Of a DNA stretch of 64,000 nucleotides, positions 24,406-32,366 are shown one piece after another. Every line of letters begins with the position of its first letter. The first letter of the stretch is position 1. The notes beneath the pieces are model-generated. The model did no database searches and was not told the origin of the DNA. It worked only from the letters and a program-made list of their open reading frames with translations. The DNA is from Sanguibacter antarcticus. Its GTDB lineage: Bacteria > Actinomycetota > Actinomycetes > Actinomycetales > Cellulomonadaceae. The stretch is from the NCBI RefSeq assembly GCF_002564005.1, contig NZ_PDJG01000001.1, positions 1,178,001 to 1,242,000 on the forward strand. The letters run 5' to 3'. Position numbers and translations under genes: made by a program.

Positions 24406-26082
24406 CCTCGATCTTTCATGGCGGGGTGTGTCTCAGCAGGTGTCGTGAGACAAGAAAGTGCTCCTGAACTGGGAGAATGTGGATTGTCTAGATACACATT
24501 GAGCCAGTTCAAAGGAGCACCTTCAAGGTGAAGAGTACCGGTTACCCCCGCTTGCGTGTGAGTTCGTCCGCGACGGCTGCGGTCGGTCAGGCTGGTGGGG
24601 TGCTGCTCACCGAGACGGTCCGGGCCACGGGCCTGGACCGGACGCTCTCGACGGGCTTGGCGCGGTGGCGTAAGGCGACGGCGGTTCATGACCCGGGCAA
24701 GGTCGTTGCTGACTTGGCGATCGCTCTCGCGTTGGGCGGTGAGGCCCTCGCGGACGTCGCGGTCCTGCGCGGCGAGTCGGGTCTCTACGGCTCGGTCGCA
24801 TCCGACCCGACGGTCTCGCGCACGATCGCAGCGCTGGCCGCTGACGCTCCGGCGGCGTTACGCGCGATCAACACCGCTCGAGCCGCAGCGCGGGCGAGGG
24901 CGTGGCATCTGGCCGGTGGGCACGCCCCCGACCACGACGCCAGCGTCAAGAACCCCCTGGTCATCGACCTGGACGCGACACTGGTCACGGCGCACTCGGA
25001 GAAGGAGAACGCGGCGCCGACGTTCAAGCGCGGGTTCGGGTTCCATCCCCTTGCCGCGTTCGTTGATCACGGGGCAGCCGGGACCGGGGAACCGTTGGCG
25101 ATCATGCTGCGCAAAGGCAACGCCGGGTCGAACACCGCCGCCGACCACATCACGGTCGTCAGGGACGCTCTCGCCCAGCTCCCTGGCCATCACGGTCGGA
25201 CCCGGGGCAGCAAGAAGATCCTCATCCGCACCGACGGGGCTGGGGGAACCAAGGCCCTGCTCGAGTGGCTCACGCCCCAGCGACTGGCCTACTCGGTCGG
25301 GTTCACGCTGCCCGAGAACACCCCCGACCTGCTCGCCCGCATCCCCGAGCGTGTCTGGGCTCCGGCCCTGGACGCTCATGACCAGGTCCGTGACGGCGCC
25401 TGGATCGCTGAGCTCACCGACCTGATGGACCTGACCGCCTGGCCGGCAGGCATGCGCGTCATCGTTCGCAAGGAACGACCCCACCCCGGCGCCCAGCTGC
25501 GCTTCGAGGACGTTGACGGGATGCGCATCACCGCGTTCGTGACGAACACGCCCGCCGGTCAGCTCGCTGACCTCGAGCTGCGTCACCGTCGCCGCGCCAG
25601 GTGTGAAGACCGCATCCGCATCGCCAAGGACACCGGTCTGCGCAACCTCCCCCTCAAGGCGTTCGCTCAGAATCAGATCTGGTGCGCCATCGTCGCCCTC
25701 GCCGGCGACCTGCTGGCCTGGATGGGCATGCTCGCCCTCACCGACCACCAGGCCCGGCGCTGGGAACCCAAACGACTGCGACTGCGCCTGTTCACCATCC
25801 CCGCGATCATCGCCCGCACCGGGCGGCGCACCTGGCTGCGCCTGAACCAACGCGCACCCTGGGCCAGCCTCACAGCGCAAGCGATCACGACACTGAGAGC
25901 CCGAGCCGCACCCACCTGAGCACCCCTACCCCGACGACCCCCTGAACGACCACCCGGCACTGGAACCGGCGCCCACCCCCACGACACGGGGAACTTTGTC
26001 GCACCCGCAGAGCACAATCACACCCAAGCAGGCGCACCGACGCCCAAGCGACCCACCTCAAAAGCCCGATGAAAGATCGAGG
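24406..26082 (+). mobile_element. IS1380-family insertion sequence, copy 1 (intact)
   Basis: The element is 1677 bp long. Its ends are inverted repeats that begin CCTCGATCTTTCAT on the left and end ATGAAAGATCGAGG on the right. It is flanked by TTAG on both sides. It carries one complete transposase gene in the forward direction. It separates an alcohol dehydrogenase fragment from a second, related element. Confidence 0.88.
24528..25919 (+). CDS. IS1380-family transposase
   Basis: This 463-residue DDE transposase has the IS1380 pattern. VIDLDATLVTAHSEKE carries the first catalytic Asp, IRTDGAGGTKALLEWL the second Asp, and RRRARCEDRIRIAKDTGLRNLP the conserved region with the catalytic Glu. The N-terminal part contains VHDPGKVVADLAIALALGG. 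The GTG start is preceded by AAAGGAG about a dozen bases upstream. It is complete and would move its own element. Its closest relative is the broken copy directly downstream. Confidence 0.92.
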   Translation: MKSTGYPRLRVSSSATAAVGQAGGVLLTETVRATGLDRTLSTGLARWRKATAVHDPGKVVADLAIALALGGEALADVAVLRGESGLYGSVASDPTVSRTIAALAADAPAALRAINTARAAARARAWHLAGGHAPDHDASVKNPLVIDLDATLVTAHSEKENAAPTFKRGFGFHPLAAFVDHGAAGTGEPLAIMLRKGNAGSNTAADHITVVRDALAQLPGHHGRTRGSKKILIRTDGAGGTKALLEWLTPQRLAYSVGFTLPENTPDLLARIPERVWAPALDAHDQVRDGAWIAELTDLMDLTAWPAGMRVIVRKERPHPGAQLRFEDVDGMRITAFVTNTPAGQLADLELRHRRRARCEDRIRIAKDTGLRNLPLKAFAQNQIWCAIVALAGDLLAWMGMLALTDHQARRWEPKRLRLRLFTIPAIIARTGRRTWLRLNQRAPWASLTAQAITTLRARAAPT

Positions 26083-26086
26083 TTAG

Positions 26087-27772
26087 CCTCGGGCTTTCAT
26101 GGCGGGGCGGTCTGATACCCGTGTCGTGACGCAAGAAAGTGCCCCTGAACTGGGAGAATAGTGATTGTCTAGATCAGCATTCGCTTAGTTCGAGGAGCAC
26201 CTTCAAGGTGAAGAGTACCGTCGTCTATCCCCGTCTGACCATCGCCACGTCCCCGACTGCTGCGGTGGGTCAGGCCGGTGGGGTGCTGTTGACCGAGACG
26301 ATCCGCGCGACCGGCTTGGGCCGAGCGCTGGGCGAGGCGTTGTTGGCGTGGCGTAAGCCGACCGCGGTGCACGACCCGGGCAAGGTGATCCTGGATCTGG
26401 CGATCGCGTTGGCGCTGGGCGGGGACGCTCTCGCGGATATTGCGGTACTGCGTGCCGAGCCCGGTCTCTACGGCGCGGTGGCCTCGGACCCGACCGTCTC
26501 GCGGGTGATCGCTGCGTTGGCTGCGGATGCTCATACAGCGCTCAAGGCGATCGGCGGGGCCCGGGCCGCTGCGCGCGCGGCGGCCTGGGCGTTGGCTGGT
26601 CAGCACGCACCCGACCATGGCGCAGATGCCAAGAATCCCCTGGTCATCGACCTGGACGCGACGCTGGTGACGGCACACTCGGAGAAGGAGCAGGCGGCAC
26701 CGACGTTCAAGCGCGGGTTCGGGTTCCACCCGCTATGCGCGTTCCTCGACCACGGCTGCGCCGGGACCGGTGAGCCGTTGGCGATCATGCTGCGCCCGGG
26801 CAACGCCGGGTCGAACACCGCCGCCGACCACATCGCCGTCATCGCCAGCGCCCTCGCCCAGCTCCCCGACCACCACGGTCGGAGGCGGGGCAGCAAGAAG
26901 ATCCTGATCCGCACCGACGGAGCCGGAGGCACCAAAGCCCTCATCGAGTGGCTCACCGCCCAGCGGCTGGCCTACTCGATCGGGTTCACCCTCCCCGAGA
27001 ACACCCCCGACCTGCTCGCCCTCATCCCACCGAAGGTCTAGACCCCGGCCCTGGACGGCGACGGCCAGATCCGCGACGGCGCCTGGGTCGCCGAGCTCAC
27101 CGGTCTCATGAACCTGAGCGGCTGGCCCAAGGGCATGCGCGTCATCGTCCGCAAGGAACGACCCCACCCCGGCGCCCAGCTGCGTTTCGACGACGTCGAC
27201 GGCATGCGCATCACCGCGTTCGTGACGAACACGCCCGCCGGTCAACTCGCTGACCTCGAGCTGCGCCACCGGCGCCGGGCCAGGTGTGAAGACCGCATCC
27301 GCATCGCGAAAGACACCGGTCTGCGCAACCTACCCCTCAAGGCCTTCGCTCAGAATCAGATCTGGTGCGCCATCGTCGCCCTCGCCGGCGACCTGCTGGC
27401 CTGGATGGGCATGCTCGCCCTCGATGGCCACGAGGCCCGGCGCTGGCAACCCAAACGACTGCGACTGCGCCTGTTCACGATCCCCGCGGTGCTGGCCCGC
27501 ACCGGCCGGCGCACCTGGCTGCGACTGTCCGACCGCGCGCCCTGGGCACACCTGGCCACCCAAGCCACCACCGCCCTGCGAGCACGGGCCGCACCCAGCT
27601 AATCACCAGCCACGGCCCTGCCCCCACGACTCCCGCACGACCACCGGCCCCGCAACCGGCGCCCATCCCGGTGACACGGGGACCTTGTCATACCCTCATG
27701 GCAAAATCACACCTCAAGCGAGCGCATCGACGCCCAAACGACTGGCCTCAGGGAATCGATGAAAGATCGAGG
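26087..27772 (+). mobile_element. IS1380-family insertion sequence, copy 2 (degenerate)
   Basis: This 1686-bp element is related to copy 1. The left end CCTCGGGCTTTCATGG is diverged and the right end ATGAAAGATCGAGG is identical to that of copy 1. TTAG lies on the left (shared with copy 1) and CTAG (27773-27776) on the right, so the target duplication is imperfect or has been changed. Its transposase has an internal stop. Confidence 0.85.
26208..27602 (+). pseudogene. IS1380-family transposase, interrupted by an amber codon
   Basis: The reading frame is open over 465 codons except for one TAG at 27039-27041. Copy 1 has Trp (TGG) at the matching place, in ERVWAPALD, so a single G-to-A change explains the stop. 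Both halves keep the conserved blocks: LVIDLDATLVTAHSEKE and RTDGAGGTKALIEWL before the stop, RCEDRIRIAKDTGLRNLP after it. The product would end after about 277 residues and lack the catalytic Glu region. It could still be complemented by copy 1. Confidence 0.88.
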
Positions 27773-27784
27773 CTAGGCGTTGAC

Positions 27785-29208
27785 GGCTCATCGCAGACGA
27801 GAGTGTAGGTAGCGGCGGCGCGTCGGTCGCTGGGTAGGGGTCGAGGCCTTCCGATGATGGGAGTTCTCACGCTGCCCATCGGGAAGACCTCGACGTGCTT
27901 GACGCTACCTTCGCTTGCCCTGACCTGACCACGTTCGCTCGCCTCGACGAACTCGGCCTGCATGTCGTGGGGCAACGCCTCGAACCTGACCGGACGGTCC
28001 TGGCGTGCCGGGTCGTGCAGGACGACGGGTGGTGTCGTCGGTGTGGGTGCGAGGGCTCGCCCCGGGATAGCGTGACGCGCCGGTTGGCCCATGAGCCGCT
28101 GGGCTGGCGTCCCACGGTGTTGCTGGTCACGGTGCGCCGCTACCAGTGCACCGGGTGCGGGCACGTGTGGCGCCAGGACCTCACCAAGGCCGCGCAGCCG
28201 CGCTCGAAGCTCTCACGTCGCGCGCTGGCCTGGGCCCTGGAAGGGCTCGTCGTCCAGCACCTGACGATCGCCCGCATCGCGGAGAGCTTGGGGGTCTCCT
28301 GGCACACCGCCAACGACGCGGTGCTGGCCGAAGGCAAGCGGGTGCTGATCGATGACCCGGCCCGGTTCGGCGGAGTGAGCGTGCTCGGAGTCGACGAGCA
28401 CGTGTGGCGCCACACCCGCCGCGGCGAGAAGTACGTCACCGTGATCATCGACCTGACCCCGATCCGCGACGGCACGGGGCCAGCGAGGCTGTTGGACATG
28501 GTCGAGGGTCGCTCCAAGGCCGCGTTCAAGACCTGGCTCGCCGAGCGCCCCGAGACGTGGCGTCAGGAGGTGGAGGTCGTCGCGATGGATGGGTTCACCG
28601 GGTTCAAGACCGCCACCAGCGAAGAACTGCCCGACGCGGTCGCGGTGATGGACCCCTTCCACGTCGTCCGCCTGGCCGGCGACGCGTTGGACCGGTGCCG
28701 GCGCCGCGTCCAGCAAGACACCCACGGCCACCGCGGCCGCGCCACCGACCCGCTCTACCGGGCCCGCCGCACCTTGCACACCGGCGCCGACCTGCTCACC
28801 AACAAGCAACAATCGCGCCTCGAGGCGTTGTTCGCGATCGATGAGCACGTCCAGGTCGAGGCAACCTGGGGCGTCTACCAGCAGATGATCGCGGCCTACC
28901 GCCACCCCGACCGCACGCAAGGCCGAGCGTTGATGAGCAAGCTCATTGACGCGGTCGCCAGCGGCGTCCCGCGCGCACTGAGCGAAGTCATCACTCTCGG
29001 GCGGACCCTGAAGAAGCGCGCCGACGACGTCCTGGCCTACTTCGAACGCCCCGGCACATCCAACGGGCCAACCGAAGCCTTGAACGGACGCCTCGAACAC
29101 CTACGCGGGTCCGCCCTCGGGTTCCGCAATCTGACGAACTACATCGCCCGATCCCTACTCGAGACCGGCGGCTTCAGACCCCAACTACACCCTCGAATGC
29201 GATGAGCC
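27785..29208 (+). mobile_element. ISL3-family insertion sequence, copy A
   Basis: The element is 1424 bp with imperfect inverted ends of about 26 bp. The left end begins GGCTCATCGCAGACGAGAG and the right end, read inward, begins GGCTCATCGCATTCGAGGG. It lies 12 bp after the end of IS1380 copy 2 and 5 bp before ISL3 copy B. No matching 8-bp target duplication is visible around it. Confidence 0.85.
27895..29205 (+). CDS. ISL3-family transposase, copy A
   Basis: This 436-residue transposase has an N-terminal zinc-ribbon pair, WCRRCGCEG and YQCTGCGHVW. A helix-turn-helix region follows (LTIARIAESLGVSWHTAND). The catalytic core contains GVDEHVWRHTRRG with the first Asp, MDPFHVVRLAGDALDRCRRR with the second Asp, and GTSNGPTEALNGRLEHLRG with the Glu. 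It is complete and starts at GTG. The stop codon is inside the right terminal repeat. It shares roughly three quarters of its residues with copy B by eye, so the two are separate arrivals rather than a fresh duplication. Confidence 0.92.
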   Translation: MLDATFACPDLTTFARLDELGLHVVGQRLEPDRTVLACRVVQDDGWCRRCGCEGSPRDSVTRRLAHEPLGWRPTVLLVTVRRYQCTGCGHVWRQDLTKAAQPRSKLSRRALAWALEGLVVQHLTIARIAESLGVSWHTANDAVLAEGKRVLIDDPARFGGVSVLGVDEHVWRHTRRGEKYVTVIIDLTPIRDGTGPARLLDMVEGRSKAAFKTWLAERPETWRQEVEVVAMDGFTGFKTATSEELPDAVAVMDPFHVVRLAGDALDRCRRRVQQDTHGHRGRATDPLYRARRTLHTGADLLTNKQQSRLEALFAIDEHVQVEATWGVYQQMIAAYRHPDRTQGRALMSKLIDAVASGVPRALSEVITLGRTLKKRADDVLAYFERPGTSNGPTEALNGRLEHLRGSALGFRNLTNYIARSLLETGGFRPQLHPRMR

Positions 29209-29213
29209 GCTTT

Positions 29214-30635
29214 GGCTCATCGCAAACGAGGGTGTAGCAGGGTGGGCGCGTCGTTGCGGGATGAGGGTCGAGGTCTTCCGATGATGGAGGTTCCTACGCC
29301 GCCCACCTGAAAGACCTCGACGTGTCTGACGCTACCTTCACGCGCCCCGATCTGACCACATTCTGCCGTCTTGACGAGCTGGGCCTGGAGGCGATCGGGC
29401 AGCGCCTGGAGCCTGATCGGGCTGTCTTGGCGTGCCGGATCACCGAGCCGGACAACTGGTGCCGGCGGTGCGGGTGCGAGGGGATCTTTCGAGACAGTGT
29501 CACTCGTGAACTCGCGCACGAACCTCTGGGTTGGCGGCCGACCACGCTCGTGCTCACGGTGCGCCGCTACCAGTGCACGGGCTGCTCTCATGTGTGGCGC
29601 CAAGACACCAACGCCGCGGCCGAGCCGCGTTCGAAGATCTCCCGCCGCGGCCTGCGCTGGGCGCTGGAAGGCCTGGTCCTCCAGCACCTCACGGTGGCCC
29701 GGATCGCCGAAGGCCTCGCGGTCGCTTGGAACACCGCCAACGCGGCCGTCTTGGCAGAAGGTCGCCGTCGCTTGATCGCCGACCCCCGCCGTTTTGAGAC
29801 GGTGACGACGATCGGGGTTGATGAGCACGTCTGGCGCCACACCCGCCACGGCGACAAATACGTGACCGTCATCATTGATCTCACCCCGATCCGGGGCGGG
29901 ACCGGCCCCTCCCGGCTCCTGGACATGGTCGCCGGCCGCTCCAAGCAGGTCTTCAAGACCTGGCTCTCTGGCCGCCCCCAGGACTGGCGCGACGGGGTCG
30001 AAGTGGTCGCGATGGATGGGTTCACCGGCTTCAAGACCGCCGCCGCCGAAGAGCTCCCCCAGGCGGTCGCGGTGATGGATCCGTTCCACGTCGTCCGTCT
30101 CGCCGGGGACGCCTTGGACCGTTGCCGGCGCCGCGTTCAGCACGACCTGCACGGCCACCGCGGCCGCCGAGACGACCCGCTCTACCGCGCCCGCCGGACC
30201 TTGCACACCGGCGCCAGTCTCCTCACCCAGAAGCAGACTGCCCGGATCGCGGCACTGTTCGCCAGTGACGAGCATGTTCAGGTTGAGGCGACCTGGGGCA
30301 TCTACCAGGCGATGGTCACCGCCTACCGCGAACCCGACCGCGCCAGAGGCAAAGCCCTGATGGAAACCCTGATCACCTCGGTCACCTCCGGCGTTCCGGC
30401 CGCCCTGACCGAGATCATCACCCTCGGTCGAACACTCAAGAAACGAGCCATCGACGTCCTGGCCTACTTCGACCGCCCCGGCACCAGCAACGGACCTACC
30501 GAAGCCATCAACGGCCGTCTCGAGCACCTGCGCGGCTCGGCCCTCGGCTTCCGGAACCTGACGAACTACATCGCCAGATCGCTGCTCGAAGCCGGCGGCT
30601 TCAGACCGCTCCTACACTCTGGATTGCGATGAGCC
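29214..30635 (+). mobile_element. ISL3-family insertion sequence, copy B
   Basis: The element is 1422 bp, in the same direction as copy A, with ends GGCTCATCGCAAACGAGGG on the left and, read inward, GGCTCATCGCAATCCAGAG on the right. Only GCTTT separates it from copy A. Its right end adjoins the reading frame of the unrecognised 344-residue protein. Confidence 0.85.
29322..30632 (+). CDS. ISL3-family transposase, copy B
   Basis: This 436-residue protein has the same architecture as copy A: zinc ribbon (WCRRCGCEG, YQCTGCSHVW), GVDEHVWRHTRHG, MDPFHVVRLAGDALDRCRRR and GTSNGPTEAINGRLEHLRG. All three acidic catalytic residues are present and there is no frameshift. It starts at GTG and its stop codon lies within the right terminal inverted repeat, as in copy A. 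Confidence 0.92.
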   Translation: MSDATFTRPDLTTFCRLDELGLEAIGQRLEPDRAVLACRITEPDNWCRRCGCEGIFRDSVTRELAHEPLGWRPTTLVLTVRRYQCTGCSHVWRQDTNAAAEPRSKISRRGLRWALEGLVLQHLTVARIAEGLAVAWNTANAAVLAEGRRRLIADPRRFETVTTIGVDEHVWRHTRHGDKYVTVIIDLTPIRGGTGPSRLLDMVAGRSKQVFKTWLSGRPQDWRDGVEVVAMDGFTGFKTAAAEELPQAVAVMDPFHVVRLAGDALDRCRRRVQHDLHGHRGRRDDPLYRARRTLHTGASLLTQKQTARIAALFASDEHVQVEATWGIYQAMVTAYREPDRARGKALMETLITSVTSGVPAALTEIITLGRTLKKRAIDVLAYFDRPGTSNGPTEAINGRLEHLRGSALGFRNLTNYIARSLLEAGGFRPLLHSGLR

Positions 30636-30678
30636 TCTAAAGTCTGGTGCTGGCCTCCTGGAGGCAGCCTCCGGGGTC

Positions 30679-31713
30679 ATGGAGCAGTCTGCGTTGTACC
30701 TGAAGCTCACGCCCGAGTCCGCGAAGCGCCTCAAAGACGCGGGTGGATTGATGAAGACCAAGACCGAGGGCATCAGCCATGCAATGCTCGGTGAGACCGG
30801 GAAGCAGTCACTCAAGTGGCTCCAGGTCGAAGACGGTCCCGCCTCTCTGCTCACGAACCCAGCGGTGCTTTCCGGTGTGGGCGGGCTGATGAGCCAGTTC
30901 TCCCAACAAGCCGAGGCGCAAGAGCTCAAGGCGCTTCTGCTGAGGATCGACGAGAAGCTCAATGACGTACGCCGCGCGCAACGAGATACCGTCCTTGCCA
31001 GGATGAAGAGCGCAGCGGCTGCGATCGAGGAAGCCATGACGATCCGATCGCACGGCGGCGACCCCAAGACGCTGTGGGACAAGGTAGGCGGTGTCTCCGA
31101 GACGATTCTGAACGTGCAGGACGAGGCATTGCTCGCGCTATGTGCCCTTGCCGATAAGGTGGATGGCAAGCACAAGACCGGCGAGTTGAGGAAGGCCACG
31201 CACGAGATCGAGCACGACGTCGCGGTCCAGCTCGCCGTGCTCGCTCGTTGCTTCGAGCTCCAGGACGAGTTCAGAGTGGTCGAGCTCGATCATGTGCTGA
31301 CCATGGCCCCAGAGAACCTCGAAGGCCACCGGCTTGGACTTGCGGCCGCGCGCGAGAAGCGGCGGACGAGCGTGCTCGAAAACACGACATGGTTGATGAC
31401 TCAGATGGATCAAGCCGGCGGCGTTGCCAACGGCAATGTCCTCCTCCACGCGAGAGCCGCACGTTCCGTGATCGACTCCCTCAACTCCACGGCAGCAGTG
31501 GTCGACGACTTCCACACCCCACTTGGCATCGCACCCATTCGTGATGTGCTCAGTCCTACTTCGTGGCGAGAGGCGTTTCGCGACCCGCAGCAGCGCAGGA
31601 CCGCGGGTAGAGAAGTAGGACGGAAAGCACTCATCGGAGTCAGTGCAGTCGGATCACTTGGCGCAGTTGCACTAGCGGCAAAAGCGAAGAATGACTCCAA
31701 ACCAAGCGAGTGA
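30679..31713 (+). CDS. Unrecognised 344-residue helical protein, possibly 5'-truncated
   Basis: I do not recognise a family. The protein is mostly helical and charged, with a likely coiled coil around FSQQAEAQELKALLLRIDEKLNDVRRAQRD (about 75-105). Its C-terminus has a short hydrophobic stretch, GRKALIGVSAVGSLGAVALAA, that may be a membrane anchor. The frame remains open upstream into the right end of ISL3 copy B, so the original N-terminus may have been lost. The ATG used has GGAGG about 14 bases upstream, inside a small dyad GCCTCC-T-GGAGGC. Codon use is less GC-rich than in neighbouring housekeeping genes, which fits acquired DNA. Confidence 0.6.
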   Translation: MEQSALYLKLTPESAKRLKDAGGLMKTKTEGISHAMLGETGKQSLKWLQVEDGPASLLTNPAVLSGVGGLMSQFSQQAEAQELKALLLRIDEKLNDVRRAQRDTVLARMKSAAAAIEEAMTIRSHGGDPKTLWDKVGGVSETILNVQDEALLALCALADKVDGKHKTGELRKATHEIEHDVAVQLAVLARCFELQDEFRVVELDHVLTMAPENLEGHRLGLAAAREKRRTSVLENTTWLMTQMDQAGGVANGNVLLHARAARSVIDSLNSTAAVVDDFHTPLGIAPIRDVLSPTSWREAFRDPQQRRTAGREVGRKALIGVSAVGSLGAVALAAKAKNDSKPSE

Positions 31714-32102
31714 AGGCCGATCACGTTCGCGCACTGGTAAGCAGTGGTCACCTCAAGTCGTCGCGCACCGGCGCAGTCGCCCACTCCGATTCGGAGGTAC
31801 GGACTTCGGGGTTCCCAACCGCCGCCCATCCCAAGATCCCTACTCAGAACTCGCTGGCGCCTGCATACGCTCCGAGATCGCGAGCCTCGTTCACGCGAGG
31901 ATCCCCGACGAGCACGATTCGTGAGCATCGCTCGGCACGTCGTCTAGGGTTGGGCCGCCGCACAGCCCGGCGTGGATCGCGACCTCACGGCACGTCGCCG
32001 AAGCGGTAAGTCATCAGACGCAGATCTGTTGCCCCGTCGTCCAATTCTGTCTACTGGTAGCACTATCACCATGCCCCCCCCCGGATAGGCCCAAAAGCCG
32101 CG
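31714..32102. other. Non-coding stretch between the unrecognised gene and tRNA-Pro
   Basis: No convincing gene is seen on either strand; open frames here lack start signals and family patterns. It contains a run of nine C at 32074-32082, a probable variable-length tract. No copy of the tRNA 3' end was found here. Confidence 0.5.
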
Positions 32103-32137
32103 AAAAAGGCCACCCCCGCCTTGGCGGTGATGACCTT
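32103..32137 (-). terminator. Intrinsic terminator of tRNA-Pro
   Basis: On the minus strand AAGGTCATCACCGCC pairs with GGCGGGGGTGGCCTT around a very short loop, with two G-T wobbles and one mismatch, followed by a run of five T. It begins 20 bases after the tRNA 3' end. It is the most classical terminator of the window. Confidence 0.85.
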
Positions 32138-32157
32138 CCGACGTGCGTAAACGCTAG

Positions 32158-32231
32158 TCGGGATGACAGGATTTGAACCTGCGACCCCCTGACCCCCAGT
32201 CAGGTGCGCTACCAAGCTGCGCCACATCCCG
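32158..32231 (-). tRNA. tRNA-Pro (anticodon GGG)
   Basis: The 74-nt cloverleaf reads from 32231 down. Acceptor arms CGGGATG and CATCCCG pair fully and are followed by the discriminator A. The D-arm contains AGCTTGGTAGC, the anticodon arm is CCTGA-CTGGGGG-TCAGG with anticodon GGG (reads CCC/CCU), and the T-arm contains GGTTCAAATCC. CCA is not encoded. The 3' end faces the insertion-sequence-rich region, a common arrangement where islands have entered at a tRNA gene. Confidence 0.97.
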
Positions 32232-32232
32232 A

Positions 32233-32271
32233 AGGCTCTCGCGCCAGTCCGAGGACTGTCTGTGAGAGCCT
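32233..32271. other. Nested stem-loop just 5' of tRNA-Pro
   Basis: AGGCTCTC pairs with GAGAGCCT (8 bp), and inside it CAGTCC pairs with GGACTG (6 bp). The structure ends one base from the mature tRNA 5' end. It may be part of the tRNA leader recognised during processing, or a second terminator for the UDP-glucose pyrophosphorylase transcript. Confidence 0.45.
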
Positions 32272-32308
32272 CACCGGCCCCGGAGGGCCGTAGAGAACTT
32301 TACCTCAC

Positions 32309-32337
32309 CGTGGGCGGTGCTCACGACACCGCCCACG
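32309..32337 (-). terminator. Terminator after the UDP-glucose pyrophosphorylase gene
   Basis: CGTGGGCGGTG and CACCGCCCACG form a perfect 11-bp stem with a 7-base loop, starting 29 bases after the gene's stop on the minus strand. No T-run follows. Confidence 0.7.
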
Positions 32338-32366
32338 CCACCGAGCCCCGTCGAGCGGGCTCCAGG

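Noticed and set aside
29214..30635. Composite transposon formed by the two ISL3 copies
   Set aside because: Only five bases lie between them, so there is no cargo, and no target duplication surrounds the pair.
31410..31928. Reverse-strand open frame overlapping the end of the orphan gene
   Set aside because: It is rich in Arg, Ser and Gly as expected for an antisense frame in high-GC DNA, has no ribosome binding site and overlaps a better-supported gene.
32074..32082. Run of nine C as a phase-variable switch
   Set aside because: It is not inside or directly before a gene, so length changes would have no evident effect.
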